Source: Bacteroidales bacterium (GTDB lineage Bacteria > Bacteroidota > Bacteroidia > Bacteroidales > JAADGE01). From it: 60,443 bases of DNA. The notes under the pieces are model-generated. The model ran no database searches. It had not been told where the DNA came from and saw only the letters and a program-made list of their open reading frames with translations. The translations under genes were made by a program, and so were the position numbers. Shown in pieces: positions 27,551 through 37,111 of the stretch. The stretch covers positions 1 to 60,443 of the forward strand of contig JAIORQ010000018.1 in assembly GCA_021108035.1 (NCBI GenBank), written 5' to 3'. Each line of letters begins with the position of its first letter. The first letter of the stretch is position 1.

Positions 27551-28744
27551 TTAATATAAAAATCCGAATAACCATAAAGGAATTATATTGTCATTACCAA
27601 TCAATATGTTATCTTTTACAATAAATGCGTTATCTGTATCTTTAATTTGGCCTTGTTGTTTGTTTTTACCTCCAATTTCAATTGTATATTTGTCATTAAT
27701 CAGAAAATCTGCCTGTTTTGATGCGTTTAATTTATTTTGATATCCTACTTGATTCATAAAAAATGTTTCACGCAAATTACCTGTATTACCGGCATCTCCT
27801 GAAAGACTATAAATAAGATTCGAATTATCAAGATATATTTTTTCAGACTTATTTATACTGTTTATACCTTTGTCGGGAAAATATAATAAGGACAACATCT
27901 GTGCATCGTTCAAGTATTTAATATACTTTTTCAAAGTATTAAGTGCAATACCGGTTCTTTGGCTAATTGAATTAAGGTTTGGTTTAAAAGGAACTGAATG
28001 ACTTATGATATTTAATAACTTCTTTAAATAAATGATATTTGAAGTTTGGACAGATTCAAATTGAGGAATATCAATTTCAATAACCGTTTGTATTGCTTCA
28101 TTTAGCTTTTGATGAAATGTTTTTTTATTTTCAAGATAAAAAGGATAATATCCATAGTTAAGATAATTGTCAAAATGCTCTAACGGTTTTATTTCACCGG
28201 TAATATCAACGGCAATTTCAATATGATATTTTAATATTTCTTTTAAAGTATAAAAAGGAATTTGTTTACCTGTTTCAAAATTTATAAATTCACGAAAAGA
28301 CAAACCGGGCATTTTATACATAACTGCACGCCTACTCAAATCAGCTTTTGCTTTTTGCAGGTGTAACAATGAGGACCCCGTAAAAACAACTTTTAAATCC
28401 GGAAAATCATCATAAATGTTTTTCAATTCAATACTCCAATCCGGATAACGATGTACCTCATCAATTGCAAGAAAACGTCCGCCCTTTTTATGGAAATCAT
28501 TTGCCAAATGATACAATTTATTTTCTGCAAAATAAAAATTGTCTAAACTTATATAAAGAACTTTATTGTCAGGTTTGAAATTCTTTTTTATATATTGAAG
28601 TAAAAGAGTTGTTTTACCTACACCTCTACTCCCTTTTATACCAATAAGTCTGTTATTCCAATCAACCGTACTTATAAATTCACGACTTGTTCTTGTACCG
28701 GTAAATACATATTTTTCAAAAAATCTTTGTTTTAAATTTTCCAT
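27551..28744 (-). CDS. AAA ATPase with DUF4143 (nuclease-like) C-terminus
   Basis: 397 residues from the ATG at 28744; a TTG at 28762 would add six residues. The P-loop is in KGSRGVGKTTLL (about 38-49), Walker B in RFLAIDEVHRYPDW, and sensor 1 in KVVFTGSSLL. The C-terminal half has the DUF4143 pattern: a wHTH-like region with SISQRTGIALNTLKKYIKYLNDAQMLS, then KQADFLINDKYTIEIGGKNK, which resembles the D...ExxGK core of PD-(D/E)XK nucleases. Role unknown; such genes are patchy across genomes. Two 16-bp dyads upstream suggest specific regulation. Confidence 0.85.
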   Translation of the reverse strand: MENLKQRFFEKYVFTGTRTSREFISTVDWNNRLIGIKGSRGVGKTTLLLQYIKKNFKPDNKVLYISLDNFYFAENKLYHLANDFHKKGGRFLAIDEVHRYPDWSIELKNIYDDFPDLKVVFTGSSLLHLQKAKADLSRRAVMYKMPGLSFREFINFETGKQIPFYTLKEILKYHIEIAVDITGEIKPLEHFDNYLNYGYYPFYLENKKTFHQKLNEAIQTVIEIDIPQFESVQTSNIIYLKKLLNIISHSVPFKPNLNSISQRTGIALNTLKKYIKYLNDAQMLSLLYFPDKGINSINKSEKIYLDNSNLIYSLSGDAGNTGNLRETFFMNQVGYQNKLNASKQADFLINDKYTIEIGGKNKQQGQIKDTDNAFIVKDNILIGNDNIIPLWLFGFLY

Positions 28745-28789
28745 ATCCAATATTTTCGTCAATGCAAAGATACAATTATTTCATAAAAG

Positions 28790-28852
28790 TATCAATGGAT
28801 TGATATTTTATTTGATATTTATGTCAATGTATTGATATATTGGTGTCGATAC
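28790..28852 (-). promoter_or_regulatory. Repeated dyad operator upstream of the DUF4143 ATPase
   Basis: Two copies of a 16-bp dyad, TATCAATGGATTGATA (28790-28805) and TGTCAATGTATTGATA (28822-28837), are exactly 32 bp apart (three helical turns). A partial third palindrome TGTCGATACA lies at 28843-28852. They sit 46-108 bases upstream of the ATPase ATG and also upstream of the divergent pullulanase gene, so either gene could be the target. Confidence 0.6.
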
Positions 28853-28937
28853 ATAAAACTTTCAAGACTGAAATAAAGATTCAAATTTCACAAAAAAATA
28901 TTTTTTATAATAATTGTATTCTCTTTACATTTGCTGT

Positions 28938-31751
28938 ATGCAACTATTAACACTAAACAAATTAAAAGATTACAATCTATTTTCAGACAAACCTAATAAG
29001 CTGATATTAAGAGCTATACATATATCGAAGTCAGAAATTAAAATTGTTTTAGAAAAGAACTTGCCGCAAGATGCAGTAATACAATTATACAATCATTGTA
29101 AAGAACAAATCACAAATTTAGACATCATTTCGTCAAAAGTTAAGAATGAAATTACAATTACAGGAACCTTTGAACCGGATGCAAATTACATTCTTAAAAT
29201 CAATAACGAACAAGCACATGTTATTCTTAATCCTGAAATTAACGGAATTTTAGACACCTATTATTATTCAGATAATATTGATTTTGGAGTTTCAATAAAA
29301 AATAACACAGCATTTTTTAAATTATGGACACCTCCGGCGGTTCGGGTTGAACTTTTGCTTTTTGACAGAAATCAAAATAAAATAATCATATCAAAACCTT
29401 TTTTATTCAACAATACAAAACCGGGAATATGGGAATATAATTTAAACCCCAAAGATATCGGATTAAAAAATTTAGAGGGAATTTATTATCAAAACAAAAT
29501 ATCTGCCTACGGTAAAGAGAAAATTGCTCTTGACCCCTATGCAAAGTCCATGGCTGTTTTCGATTCAGCTTCCGATGATAAAATCGGTAAAGGAGCAATC
29601 ATCAACATCAAATCAGACAAGGCAAATCCCCCAAGTTTTAAAAGGGTTTACAGCAATTACAAATTCATTGCAAATGATTTGGATATTATTGTTTATGAAA
29701 TAAACATCAGAGATTTTACTATTCAGCCGGGTACTGTTGATGAGAAAGTTGCCGGAACTTTTAAAGGGTTGATTGAAAAGATTGATTATTTGAAAGAACT
29801 CGGCATTACTCACGTTCAATTAATGCCTGTAAATAAGGCATATACACAAAATGAACTTGACAGAACTTATACAGGAAAATCGGCAAAAGAAAGCAATTAT
29901 AATTGGGGTTACGACCCGATGAATTATTTTACAATTGAAGGCAGATACTCAACAAATCCTGAAAATCCTTACACCCGCATTTATGAATTTAAGGAAATGA
30001 TTCAAGCCTTGCATAATGCAGGAATCGGTGTAATCCTTGATGTTGTTTTTAATCATACCTATATAGCAGATACCTTTGAAAATATCGCTCCCGGCTGTTA
30101 TTACCGATTGACCGATGATTATAGAATTTCCGGACATACCGGAGCCGGAGCAAGCATTGAAAGCAGACGAAAACAAATTCGAAAATTTATTATTGATGTT
30201 CTGAAATTTTATGTGCAGGAATATCATATTGACGGCTTTCGTTTTGATTTAATGAGCTTTACGGATAAAGAAACCATAAGACAAATTCGTAAAGAAGTCG
30301 GTTTGATATACAATCCAAACAACGAAAATGAGCTTATTCTGCAAGGTGAAGCATGGAACTTCACCGATTTAAAAAAGGATGCAGTTATTAAAACCGATTT
30401 TGAATCTTTAAATATCGGCATTTTTAATGATTCTTTCAGAGATTCGCTTGCAGGAAACGGACACCAACACGGATTTATTCACGGAAATACCGGTGAAACT
30501 TCAAGGCTTGCATCTGCAATTACTTCCGGAATTAAATACTTTGATCAAAAGAACCTGCCTTTTAATAAGGAAATCTTTTTTAATGCATATAATCTTTTTG
30601 CCAAAGTTCCTTCAGATTGTTTAAACTTTATATCTGTACATGACGGATTAACACTTTGGGACAAACTTAACTTAACCGTAAAAGACGAAAGTAAAGTTGA
30701 ACGTTTGCAATTAATGAAACTTGCTGCTGCAATACTTTTTACATCACAAGGGAAAATAATACTACATAGCGGAGATGAATTATTAAGAAGCAAACCTAAA
30801 GCTGAATTTGATAAAGAAAATCATAGGGCAATGACCTCTGAAAACATAGATTATGAAGAAGAAACCAATTATTTTCATGAAAATTCTTATAGTTCAAATG
30901 ATTTTACAAATATGATAAGATGGGACAGATTAACTAATGATTATTCAGAATTTGCAAAAGAATTATTTGACTATTACAAAGGTTTAATACTAATGAGAAG
31001 GAGTATTCCGGCATTCAGATATTTAAGAACGGAAAGTATGCTGAAAGGTTTAAAATTTAATTCTCAAAATTCAGATTCACATTTCCATACATTTTATAAT
31101 CAGAATATTAAAAAACTTACAATAATATTTAAAAACGGCAAACCAAATAATACACTGTTTATTGTTGGAGAAATCCACAAACATTCAGAGAACCCGATGA
31201 ACAATCCGTATTATATTAAATTTAATAAAAAAGGAATTGCAAAAATTACATTTTCAAGAGAGCAAATCAATAATTTTGACCTGAATAAATGGGATAGAAG
31301 CAGAAATCTGAATATCAAATTAGTCAAAACAACCAAAGAATGGAATTATCCTGAAAAATCATATACAACTTTCGGATATAATTCAATAAGCCCTGAAAGT
31401 ATTAATGAACATTTTGAAACTGAAATTGACTTGAATATAAGAGATTTTAAGATAATTAATACTTACAATCAATCAATAAGCAACAATATTGCTTACACTC
31501 TTAATAATACAATTGAAAAAGAAATTTCAGCTAATTTTTCAAAAGTTGATTTCAAACAAATAGTAGTAATTCATAATCCTGATGAGAACAAAGTGAAAGT
31601 AGAATTTAAAAACTTAAACCTTAAGAAATACTTTGTAATTGCCGACGGTAATAAAGCCGGAATAACAAAACTCACAGAGACAAAGGTTATAATAGAAGAT
31701 AATTACGTTTTGGTTCCGAGAAAAAGTACCGCAGTTATTGCTTGTATATAA
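28938..31751 (+). CDS. pulA: Type I pullulanase (GH13)
   Basis: 937 residues from the ATG at 28938; a TTG at 28914 would add eight residues and is less likely. It hydrolyses alpha-1,6 branches in pullulan, starch or glycogen. The YNWGYDP signature of type I pullulanases is near residue 319. The GH13 regions are DVVFNH (about 367), DGFRFDLM (catalytic Asp, about 431), GEAWNF (catalytic Glu, about 468) and SVHDGLTLWD (about 566). N-terminal beta-sandwich modules (about 1-220) and a C-terminal beta domain flank the barrel. No signal peptide, so probably cytoplasmic glycogen or maltodextrin debranching. Confidence 0.93.
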   Translation: MQLLTLNKLKDYNLFSDKPNKLILRAIHISKSEIKIVLEKNLPQDAVIQLYNHCKEQITNLDIISSKVKNEITITGTFEPDANYILKINNEQAHVILNPEINGILDTYYYSDNIDFGVSIKNNTAFFKLWTPPAVRVELLLFDRNQNKIIISKPFLFNNTKPGIWEYNLNPKDIGLKNLEGIYYQNKISAYGKEKIALDPYAKSMAVFDSASDDKIGKGAIINIKSDKANPPSFKRVYSNYKFIANDLDIIVYEINIRDFTIQPGTVDEKVAGTFKGLIEKIDYLKELGITHVQLMPVNKAYTQNELDRTYTGKSAKESNYNWGYDPMNYFTIEGRYSTNPENPYTRIYEFKEMIQALHNAGIGVILDVVFNHTYIADTFENIAPGCYYRLTDDYRISGHTGAGASIESRRKQIRKFIIDVLKFYVQEYHIDGFRFDLMSFTDKETIRQIRKEVGLIYNPNNENELILQGEAWNFTDLKKDAVIKTDFESLNIGIFNDSFRDSLAGNGHQHGFIHGNTGETSRLASAITSGIKYFDQKNLPFNKEIFFNAYNLFAKVPSDCLNFISVHDGLTLWDKLNLTVKDESKVERLQLMKLAAAILFTSQGKIILHSGDELLRSKPKAEFDKENHRAMTSENIDYEEETNYFHENSYSSNDFTNMIRWDRLTNDYSEFAKELFDYYKGLILMRRSIPAFRYLRTESMLKGLKFNSQNSDSHFHTFYNQNIKKLTIIFKNGKPNNTLFIVGEIHKHSENPMNNPYYIKFNKKGIAKITFSREQINNFDLNKWDRSRNLNIKLVKTTKEWNYPEKSYTTFGYNSISPESINEHFETEIDLNIRDFKIINTYNQSISNNIAYTLNNTIEKEISANFSKVDFKQIVVIHNPDENKVKVEFKNLNLKKYFVIADGNKAGITKLTETKVIIEDNYVLVPRKSTAVIACI

Positions 31752-31781
31752 TTCTTTTTTAAAAATTCAACGACCTGCAAT

Positions 31782-31806
31782 ATTATAACTTCCGTAACGT
31801 TATAAT
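31782..31806. promoter_or_regulatory. Inverted repeat between pullulanase and DUF6089 genes
   Basis: ATTATAAC / GTTATAAT arms of 8 bp around a 9-base loop TTCCGTAAC. There is no T-tract immediately downstream on either strand, so it is more likely an operator or dispersed repeat than a terminator. Confidence 0.35.
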
Positions 31807-31903
31807 TAATCAAGAAAGTAACATTTCAAAATATTTTTTTTGTTTTAATAATTTATAGTAATTTTGAATCCTTAAAAGATAAATATAATTTTATATAACA
31901 GCT

Positions 31904-32791
31904 ATGAAAAAACTTATTTACCTTATTTTATTGTTCTTAATTCCTTTAATAACTGATGCCCAAAGATGGAAACATGAAAGGCTTTCAGCATTTGCATCTA
32001 TTGGCAACAACTACTTTTTAGGAGACCTCGGAGGAGGCAGTAAAGACGGATCGCATTATTTTAGTGTAAGAGATATTGATTTTAAGTTAACACGCCCTGC
32101 ATTTCAAGCTGGTGTGAGGTATCGTTTAACCAGAGATTTAGCTGTTAAACCAACAGTTACTTATGCTCGCCTAAAAGCTGACGATGCTCTGTCAGGGAGT
32201 CTGGGAAGACAATCAAGAAACTTGCATTTCAGAACAAATCTTTGGGAATTAGGTGCTCAATTTGAATATTATCTCATAAAAGAAAAGCATATAGGAAGAT
32301 ATACTTTCTCAAGTTATAAAGGTATTAACAGAATTAGCGCATATGTATCCCTCGGAGGCGGTGGGTTTTATTTTAATCCGAAATCCGAAACACTTAGAGA
32401 TAATAATGATTGGAGAGAGTTAAGACCAATGCAAAATGAAGGTGTATCATATGGTACGTTTGCCGGATATATGAGTATTGGTATAGGAATGAAATATAAC
32501 CTAACTGACAGATGGGCTGTTGGTTTAGATATTTCAAACCGCTATACGACTACTGACTATTTGGATGATGCTCATGATACATATTCAGGTAAAGATAATG
32601 GTTTTGCAGACAGGCATTTTACTATCATATATGATGAAGATATGGTTCCGATTGACATTGGAGACACAGGAGATCTTTATCCGGAAGGAAAAACAATGAG
32701 GGGAGATCCTTCATATAATGATGCATACTTATTTACATTAATAACCTGCTATTATAAAATAAACAGCGTGTTTAGTATGCCTAAATATTAA
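31904..32791 (+). CDS. DUF6089 family outer-membrane beta-barrel protein
   Basis: 295 residues with a signal peptide (MKKLIYLILLFLIPLITDAQ). The mature protein has the alternating aromatic pattern of a small barrel and family landmarks: NNYFLGDLGGG near the N-terminus, LTRPAFQAGVRYRLTRDLAVKP, RTNLWELGAQFEYYL and a final strand-like segment ending ACYYK-type. DUF6089 genes regularly precede uppS and bamA in Bacteroidota, as here. A role in envelope assembly is inferred from position only. It is followed by a hairpin terminator and then a paralogue. Confidence 0.8.
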   Translation: MKKLIYLILLFLIPLITDAQRWKHERLSAFASIGNNYFLGDLGGGSKDGSHYFSVRDIDFKLTRPAFQAGVRYRLTRDLAVKPTVTYARLKADDALSGSLGRQSRNLHFRTNLWELGAQFEYYLIKEKHIGRYTFSSYKGINRISAYVSLGGGGFYFNPKSETLRDNNDWRELRPMQNEGVSYGTFAGYMSIGIGMKYNLTDRWAVGLDISNRYTTTDYLDDAHDTYSGKDNGFADRHFTIIYDEDMVPIDIGDTGDLYPEGKTMRGDPSYNDAYLFTLITCYYKINSVFSMPKY

Positions 32792-32830
32792 TCACATTTA
32801 TTTTCAGAGAAACAAAAGAATTAATGAATT

Positions 32831-32894
32831 GTTTCACTTATACACAATGTTTTATATTAAAAACAGTTAATGTATAAAAGTGAAACTTTTTTTT
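32831..32894 (+). terminator. Hairpin terminator between the two DUF6089 genes
   Basis: GTTTCACTT (32831-32839) pairs with AAGTGAAAC (32878-32886), extended inward by TACA/TGTA pairing and followed by T8 (32887-32894). Oriented for rightward transcription. It should at least attenuate read-through into the second DUF6089 gene. Confidence 0.75.
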
Positions 32895-32917
32895 GACCAA
32901 AATTTAATTTAAGATCA

Positions 32918-33601
32918 GTGAAGAAAAGCCTGTTTATTATAGTAATTATTTTCACAGCAATTAATTCATTTGCTCAAAAATTTAATATTGAACCCGGAAT
33001 AACAATCGGAAGCTCATATTACCTTGGAGATATTAATCATACAAAGCAATTTTACTCTCCCGGTTTGACTATAGGTCTTGCATTCAGGCATTCTTTTAAT
33101 GAGCATTATGCTGTGAGATTAAATATTCTTAAAGCTAAAATATCCGGCAATGATGCTGATTTCCCAAGCTTATATCAACAAATCAGAGCACATGCATTTG
33201 TTAATAATATATACGAAATCGGACTTCAAACAGAATTTAACTTTTTGGAATTTAATTCAAGAGTAAAAAAAAGTTCAGCTCCTTACATCACTGCAGGTTT
33301 AGCTCTTGCTATGTCAAATTCTTTTCAAACATTTTCACTTGCGATACCTATAGGAGTCGGTTATAAATACTCTGTATCTAAAAGGCTAAGCTTAAGTGCT
33401 GAATGGGCATTCAGAAATACAACTACAGATAAGTTGGATCTGCTGCTTCCTGCAGATCCATCCTCAAAACAATTAACCAAGATAAAAAATTTTGATTGGT
33501 ATTCTATTGCCGGTTTAACAATAACTTATAATTTTGCAAGTGATAAAATGTGGTGCCCTGCCTACCCAAAACTAAATGAACATTACGGACAAAAAAGATA
33601 A
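32918..33601 (+). CDS. DUF6089 family outer-membrane protein (paralogue)
   Basis: 227 residues, starting at a GTG that opens a good signal peptide (MKKSLFIIVIIFTAINSFAQ). Family pattern: GSSYYLGDINHTKQFYSPG, AFRHSFNEHYAVRLNI and FVNNIYEIGLQTEFNFLEF, then YTFASDKMWCPAYP-like C-terminus (here YNFASDKMWCPAYPKLN). It is shorter than the upstream copy. Its 3' end overlaps the uppS start by 26 bases in another frame, so the two are tightly coupled. Confidence 0.82.
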   Translation: MKKSLFIIVIIFTAINSFAQKFNIEPGITIGSSYYLGDINHTKQFYSPGLTIGLAFRHSFNEHYAVRLNILKAKISGNDADFPSLYQQIRAHAFVNNIYEIGLQTEFNFLEFNSRVKKSSAPYITAGLALAMSNSFQTFSLAIPIGVGYKYSVSKRLSLSAEWAFRNTTTDKLDLLLPADPSSKQLTKIKNFDWYSIAGLTITYNFASDKMWCPAYPKLNEHYGQKR

Positions 33602-34337
33602 TATTGATAAACAAAACCTGCCTCAACATGTTGCCATTATCATGGACGGAAACGGAAGATGGGCAAAACAAAGAGGCAATAAGAGGATATTTGGACATAA
33701 GAATGGGGTTCAGGCTGTTAGAAGTGTAGTAGAAGCAGCCGGAGAAATTGGCATTAAATATCTCACACTTTATGCTTTCTCTACGGAGAATTGGAAAAGA
33801 CCAAAATTAGAAATAAATGCCTTAATGTCTCTTTTTATATCTGCCGTTAAAAATGAGACTAAAAATCTGATGAAAAATAATGTCAGGATGAAAGCTATCG
33901 GGAACCTGACAAATTTACCGAGTAATGTTCAAGATAATTTAAACGAAATTATTAATATAACGAAAAATAATACAGGTCTGACATTAATACTTGCATTAAG
34001 TTACAGCTCAAGGCAAGAAATTAAAGATACTATTATTAATATATCAAAAGAAGTAATTGATAATAAAATCTCTATTGAAGATATAAACGAAAATTTAGTT
34101 TCGAGCCGGCTTCAAACATCTGAATTCCCGGATCCTGAACTTTTGATAAGAACAAGCGGAGAATTTAGAATAAGTAATTTTTTATTATGGCAAATTTCAT
34201 ACTCCGAATTGTATTTCACTGATATTTTATGGCCTGATTTTACTAAAAAGCATTTTTTTAAAGCAATTTATAATTATCAACAAAGAGAAAGAAGATTCGG
34301 AAAAATAACAGAGCAAACAAAATCAAACAAAACATAA
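33576..34337 (+). CDS. uppS: Isoprenyl transferase / undecaprenyl diphosphate synthase
   Basis: 253 residues. Builds the undecaprenyl carrier lipid for cell-wall and surface-polysaccharide synthesis. The catalytic Asp is in IIMDGNGRWAKQRG (Asp24). TLYAFSTENWKRP follows, and the C-terminal LIRTSGEFRISNFLLWQISYSEL segment is characteristic of cis-prenyltransferases. The ATG lies inside the end of the preceding DUF6089 gene. bamA follows 103 bases later. Confidence 0.95.
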   Translation: MNITDKKDNIDKQNLPQHVAIIMDGNGRWAKQRGNKRIFGHKNGVQAVRSVVEAAGEIGIKYLTLYAFSTENWKRPKLEINALMSLFISAVKNETKNLMKNNVRMKAIGNLTNLPSNVQDNLNEIINITKNNTGLTLILALSYSSRQEIKDTIINISKEVIDNKISIEDINENLVSSRLQTSEFPDPELLIRTSGEFRISNFLLWQISYSELYFTDILWPDFTKKHFFKAIYNYQQRERRFGKITEQTKSNKT

Positions 34338-34440
34338 CTTCATATGATATATTCAGTTTATTCCTTAGCTGAAATTGAAAACTAATATTATATTTGCAAA
34401 AATAAATTTAATTGTAACAATATATTGATTTGTACGTTTT

Positions 34441-36939
34441 ATGAAAGTTAAATTAAACAGAAAATATTTCCTGATGATAAAAAAAATATTCCTTTCAGTA
34501 TTACTAATCTTTTTTTTCGGAATTACCTTCAGTCAAATTGAAATTGATTATGAAAACCCCGAAGAATATGAAATTGCCGGAATTCAAACAAGGGGTATAA
34601 AATATCTTGACCATACTGCATTAATCCAAGTTTCCGGTTTATCAACAGGAAAAAAAATCATGATTCCGGGAGATGACATTACCGGTGCCGTTAAAAAACT
34701 TTGGGATCAAAAAATGTTTTCTGATGTACAGATAAATGCATTAAAAACAGAAGGTAATAAAATATGGTTAGAGATATATTTAGAAGAAAGACCTCGTTTA
34801 TCTCATGTAAAATATTTCGGTATCAAAAATTCTGATCAAGAAGAACTAAATGAAAAATTAGGACTTATAAGAGGCAGACAAATAACAGAAAACACTCTTG
34901 TATTATCAAAAAATATCATCAAAGATTTCTATGCTGAAAAAGGATTCTCAAAAACAAAAGTCAGGATTTTTAAAAAACAAGATACAACATACCAAAATGC
35001 AATAACATTAAATATTTACATTGACAAACAGAAAAAAACAAAAATTGAAAATTTACAACTGGATGGGATCACAATATTTACTGTAAGAAAACTAAAATGG
35101 TTTAAAATAAAAGATACAAAAGAAAAACGTTGGTACGGACTTTTTAAACCTTCAAAATATATTGAAGATAAATATGAAGACGATAAGAAAAAAATAATTG
35201 CCGAATATAACAAAGAAGGATACAGAGATGCAAAAATTATTGAAGATTCTGTTTATAATGCAAACGAACGAAATGTAAATATTTATATAAAAATTGATGA
35301 AGGAAAACAATATTTCTTCAGAGATATTAAGTGGGTTGGTAACAAAAAATATCAAACAGAATTTCTGGAAAAAAAGCTGCAAATTAAAAAAGGAGATGTA
35401 TATAACAGAGAAAAATTAGACAACAGATTGACAGTTGATGAAGATGCTATAGGAAATATATACATGGACAACGGTTATTTATTTTTTAATATAAGAACTA
35501 TAGAGAAAAAAATTGAAAACGATTCTATTGATATAGAATTGAGAATGTATGAAGGCCCTAAAGCCAGAATTAATAAAGTAAACATAAAAGGCAATGACCG
35601 AACCAACGATAATGTAATCAGAAGAGAATTATATACTGTACCCGGAGAACTGTTCAGCAAAAGCGATATAATCAGATCAATCAGAGAGTTAGCAACATTA
35701 GGACATTTCGATCCCGAACAAATTGTTCCTACACCAATTCCAAATCCTGCAAACGGAACAGTTGATATTGAGTACTCATTAGTAGAAAGGGGTAACGACA
35801 GAGTAGAAATTTCAGGTGGTTGGGGTGCAGGTATGTTAGTAGGACGACTTGGATTGTCTTTTAATAACTTCTCAATTCAAAATATTTTTGAAAAGAAATC
35901 ATGGCGTCCCTTACCAACCGGAGACGGACAAAAACTCTCAATTAGCGCTCAAACTAATGGTTCTGCATATCAATACTACAGTATCTCTTTCCAAGAACCT
36001 TGGTTGGGTGGGAAGAAACCTAATTCTTTATCTGTATCTATATACTATAATATTCAAACCAACAGATCATATTACAATCCTAATCCTGAAAATCTCGAAA
36101 AAGCCAGAGTTATAGGGTCTTCGATTGGTTTTGGAAGAAGATTAAAATGGCCTGATAATTATTTTACACTTTATCACTCAATAGGGTACCAGAAGTATAT
36201 CCTTGATGATTGGAAATATCGTTCTTATATTAGAAACGTAAGTGACGGTAGTTATAACAGCATAACTTTCAGTACTGTTTTCGGAAGAAATTCTGTTGAC
36301 AATCCGTTATACTCAAGACGCGGATCTGATATTTCATTAGGAGTTGAGCTTACTCCGCCTCTTTCATTGTTTAATGATAAAAATTACAGTGATATGACTA
36401 ATCAAGAAAAATATAAATGGATTGAATATCATAAATGGACATTTAAGGCAAGATGGTTTACTCAAATATGGGGAGATCTTGTTTTCCATACAAAAGTTGA
36501 GTTCGGTTCATTAGGTTACTATAATAAAGATATCGGATATTCTCCTTTAGGAGGATACAGTCTGGGAGGAAGCGGAATGTCTTATTATTCATACGGTGTT
36601 GATATTATTGGACTTCGCGGATATGATGACGGTAATTTAACACCCTCAGCAGGAGGAAATATTTATACAAAATATACTATGGAATTGAGGTATCCGATTG
36701 TATTAGGTGAAAGTGCAACTGTTTTCGGATTAATATATACAGATGCCGGAAATGCATGGAGCGATACCAAAACTTTTAACATTTTCAATATCAAACGTTC
36801 TGCCGGAGTAGGTGTGAGGATATTCCTGCCTATGCTGGGACAACTCGGATTTGATTGGGGTTACGGTTTTGACAGCCAACCGGGTGAAGCAGGACCTCAC
36901 GGTAGTGAATTCCACTTTACAATGGGACAACAATTTTAA
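34441..36939 (+). CDS. bamA: Outer-membrane protein assembly factor BamA
   Basis: 832 residues. The central insertase for outer-membrane barrel proteins. A signal peptide is best formed from the internal Met at 34474 (MIKKIFLSVLLIFFFGITFS); the ATG at 34441 adds 11 residues. Five POTRA-type repeats occupy roughly 40-440 (for example ARINKVNIKGNDRTNDNVIRRE). The Omp85 barrel follows, with VGRLGLSFNNFS, the lid-loop-like GLRGYDDG (the VRGF/Y-equivalent motif) and a C-terminal FTMGQQF strand ending in Phe. A TATATTTG -7-like box lies at 34389-34396. Confidence 0.95.
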   Translation: MKVKLNRKYFLMIKKIFLSVLLIFFFGITFSQIEIDYENPEEYEIAGIQTRGIKYLDHTALIQVSGLSTGKKIMIPGDDITGAVKKLWDQKMFSDVQINALKTEGNKIWLEIYLEERPRLSHVKYFGIKNSDQEELNEKLGLIRGRQITENTLVLSKNIIKDFYAEKGFSKTKVRIFKKQDTTYQNAITLNIYIDKQKKTKIENLQLDGITIFTVRKLKWFKIKDTKEKRWYGLFKPSKYIEDKYEDDKKKIIAEYNKEGYRDAKIIEDSVYNANERNVNIYIKIDEGKQYFFRDIKWVGNKKYQTEFLEKKLQIKKGDVYNREKLDNRLTVDEDAIGNIYMDNGYLFFNIRTIEKKIENDSIDIELRMYEGPKARINKVNIKGNDRTNDNVIRRELYTVPGELFSKSDIIRSIRELATLGHFDPEQIVPTPIPNPANGTVDIEYSLVERGNDRVEISGGWGAGMLVGRLGLSFNNFSIQNIFEKKSWRPLPTGDGQKLSISAQTNGSAYQYYSISFQEPWLGGKKPNSLSVSIYYNIQTNRSYYNPNPENLEKARVIGSSIGFGRRLKWPDNYFTLYHSIGYQKYILDDWKYRSYIRNVSDGSYNSITFSTVFGRNSVDNPLYSRRGSDISLGVELTPPLSLFNDKNYSDMTNQEKYKWIEYHKWTFKARWFTQIWGDLVFHTKVEFGSLGYYNKDIGYSPLGGYSLGGSGMSYYSYGVDIIGLRGYDDGNLTPSAGGNIYTKYTMELRYPIVLGESATVFGLIYTDAGNAWSDTKTFNIFNIKRSAGVGVRIFLPMLGQLGFDWGYGFDSQPGEAGPHGSEFHFTMGQQF

Positions 36940-36998
36940 TTTTTAAAAACAATAATATTTATTTGCATCATTTTTGTATCTAATATAATAAAACATGC

Positions 36999-37066
36999 TT
37001 AAACCTAAAATGAGCGATTATGTGTTCCCCTAAAGGCGGATTTATAATCGTTCAATTTAGGTTAAA
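36999..37066. repeat. Palindromic intergenic element, family E
   Basis: Inverted repeat TTAAACCTAAAATGAGCGAT (left) / ATCGTTCAATTTAGGTTAAA (right), about 20 of 23 positions pairing. A relatively G+C-rich loop GTTCCCCTAAAGGCGG is in the centre. It fills the space between bamA and the first skp gene. It could be a dispersed repeat or a processing/termination hairpin in the bamA-skp transcript. Confidence 0.5.
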
Positions 37067-37111
37067 CTCAATAACAAACATACAAATTATTAATTTTAAA
37101 ACATTAGAGAA

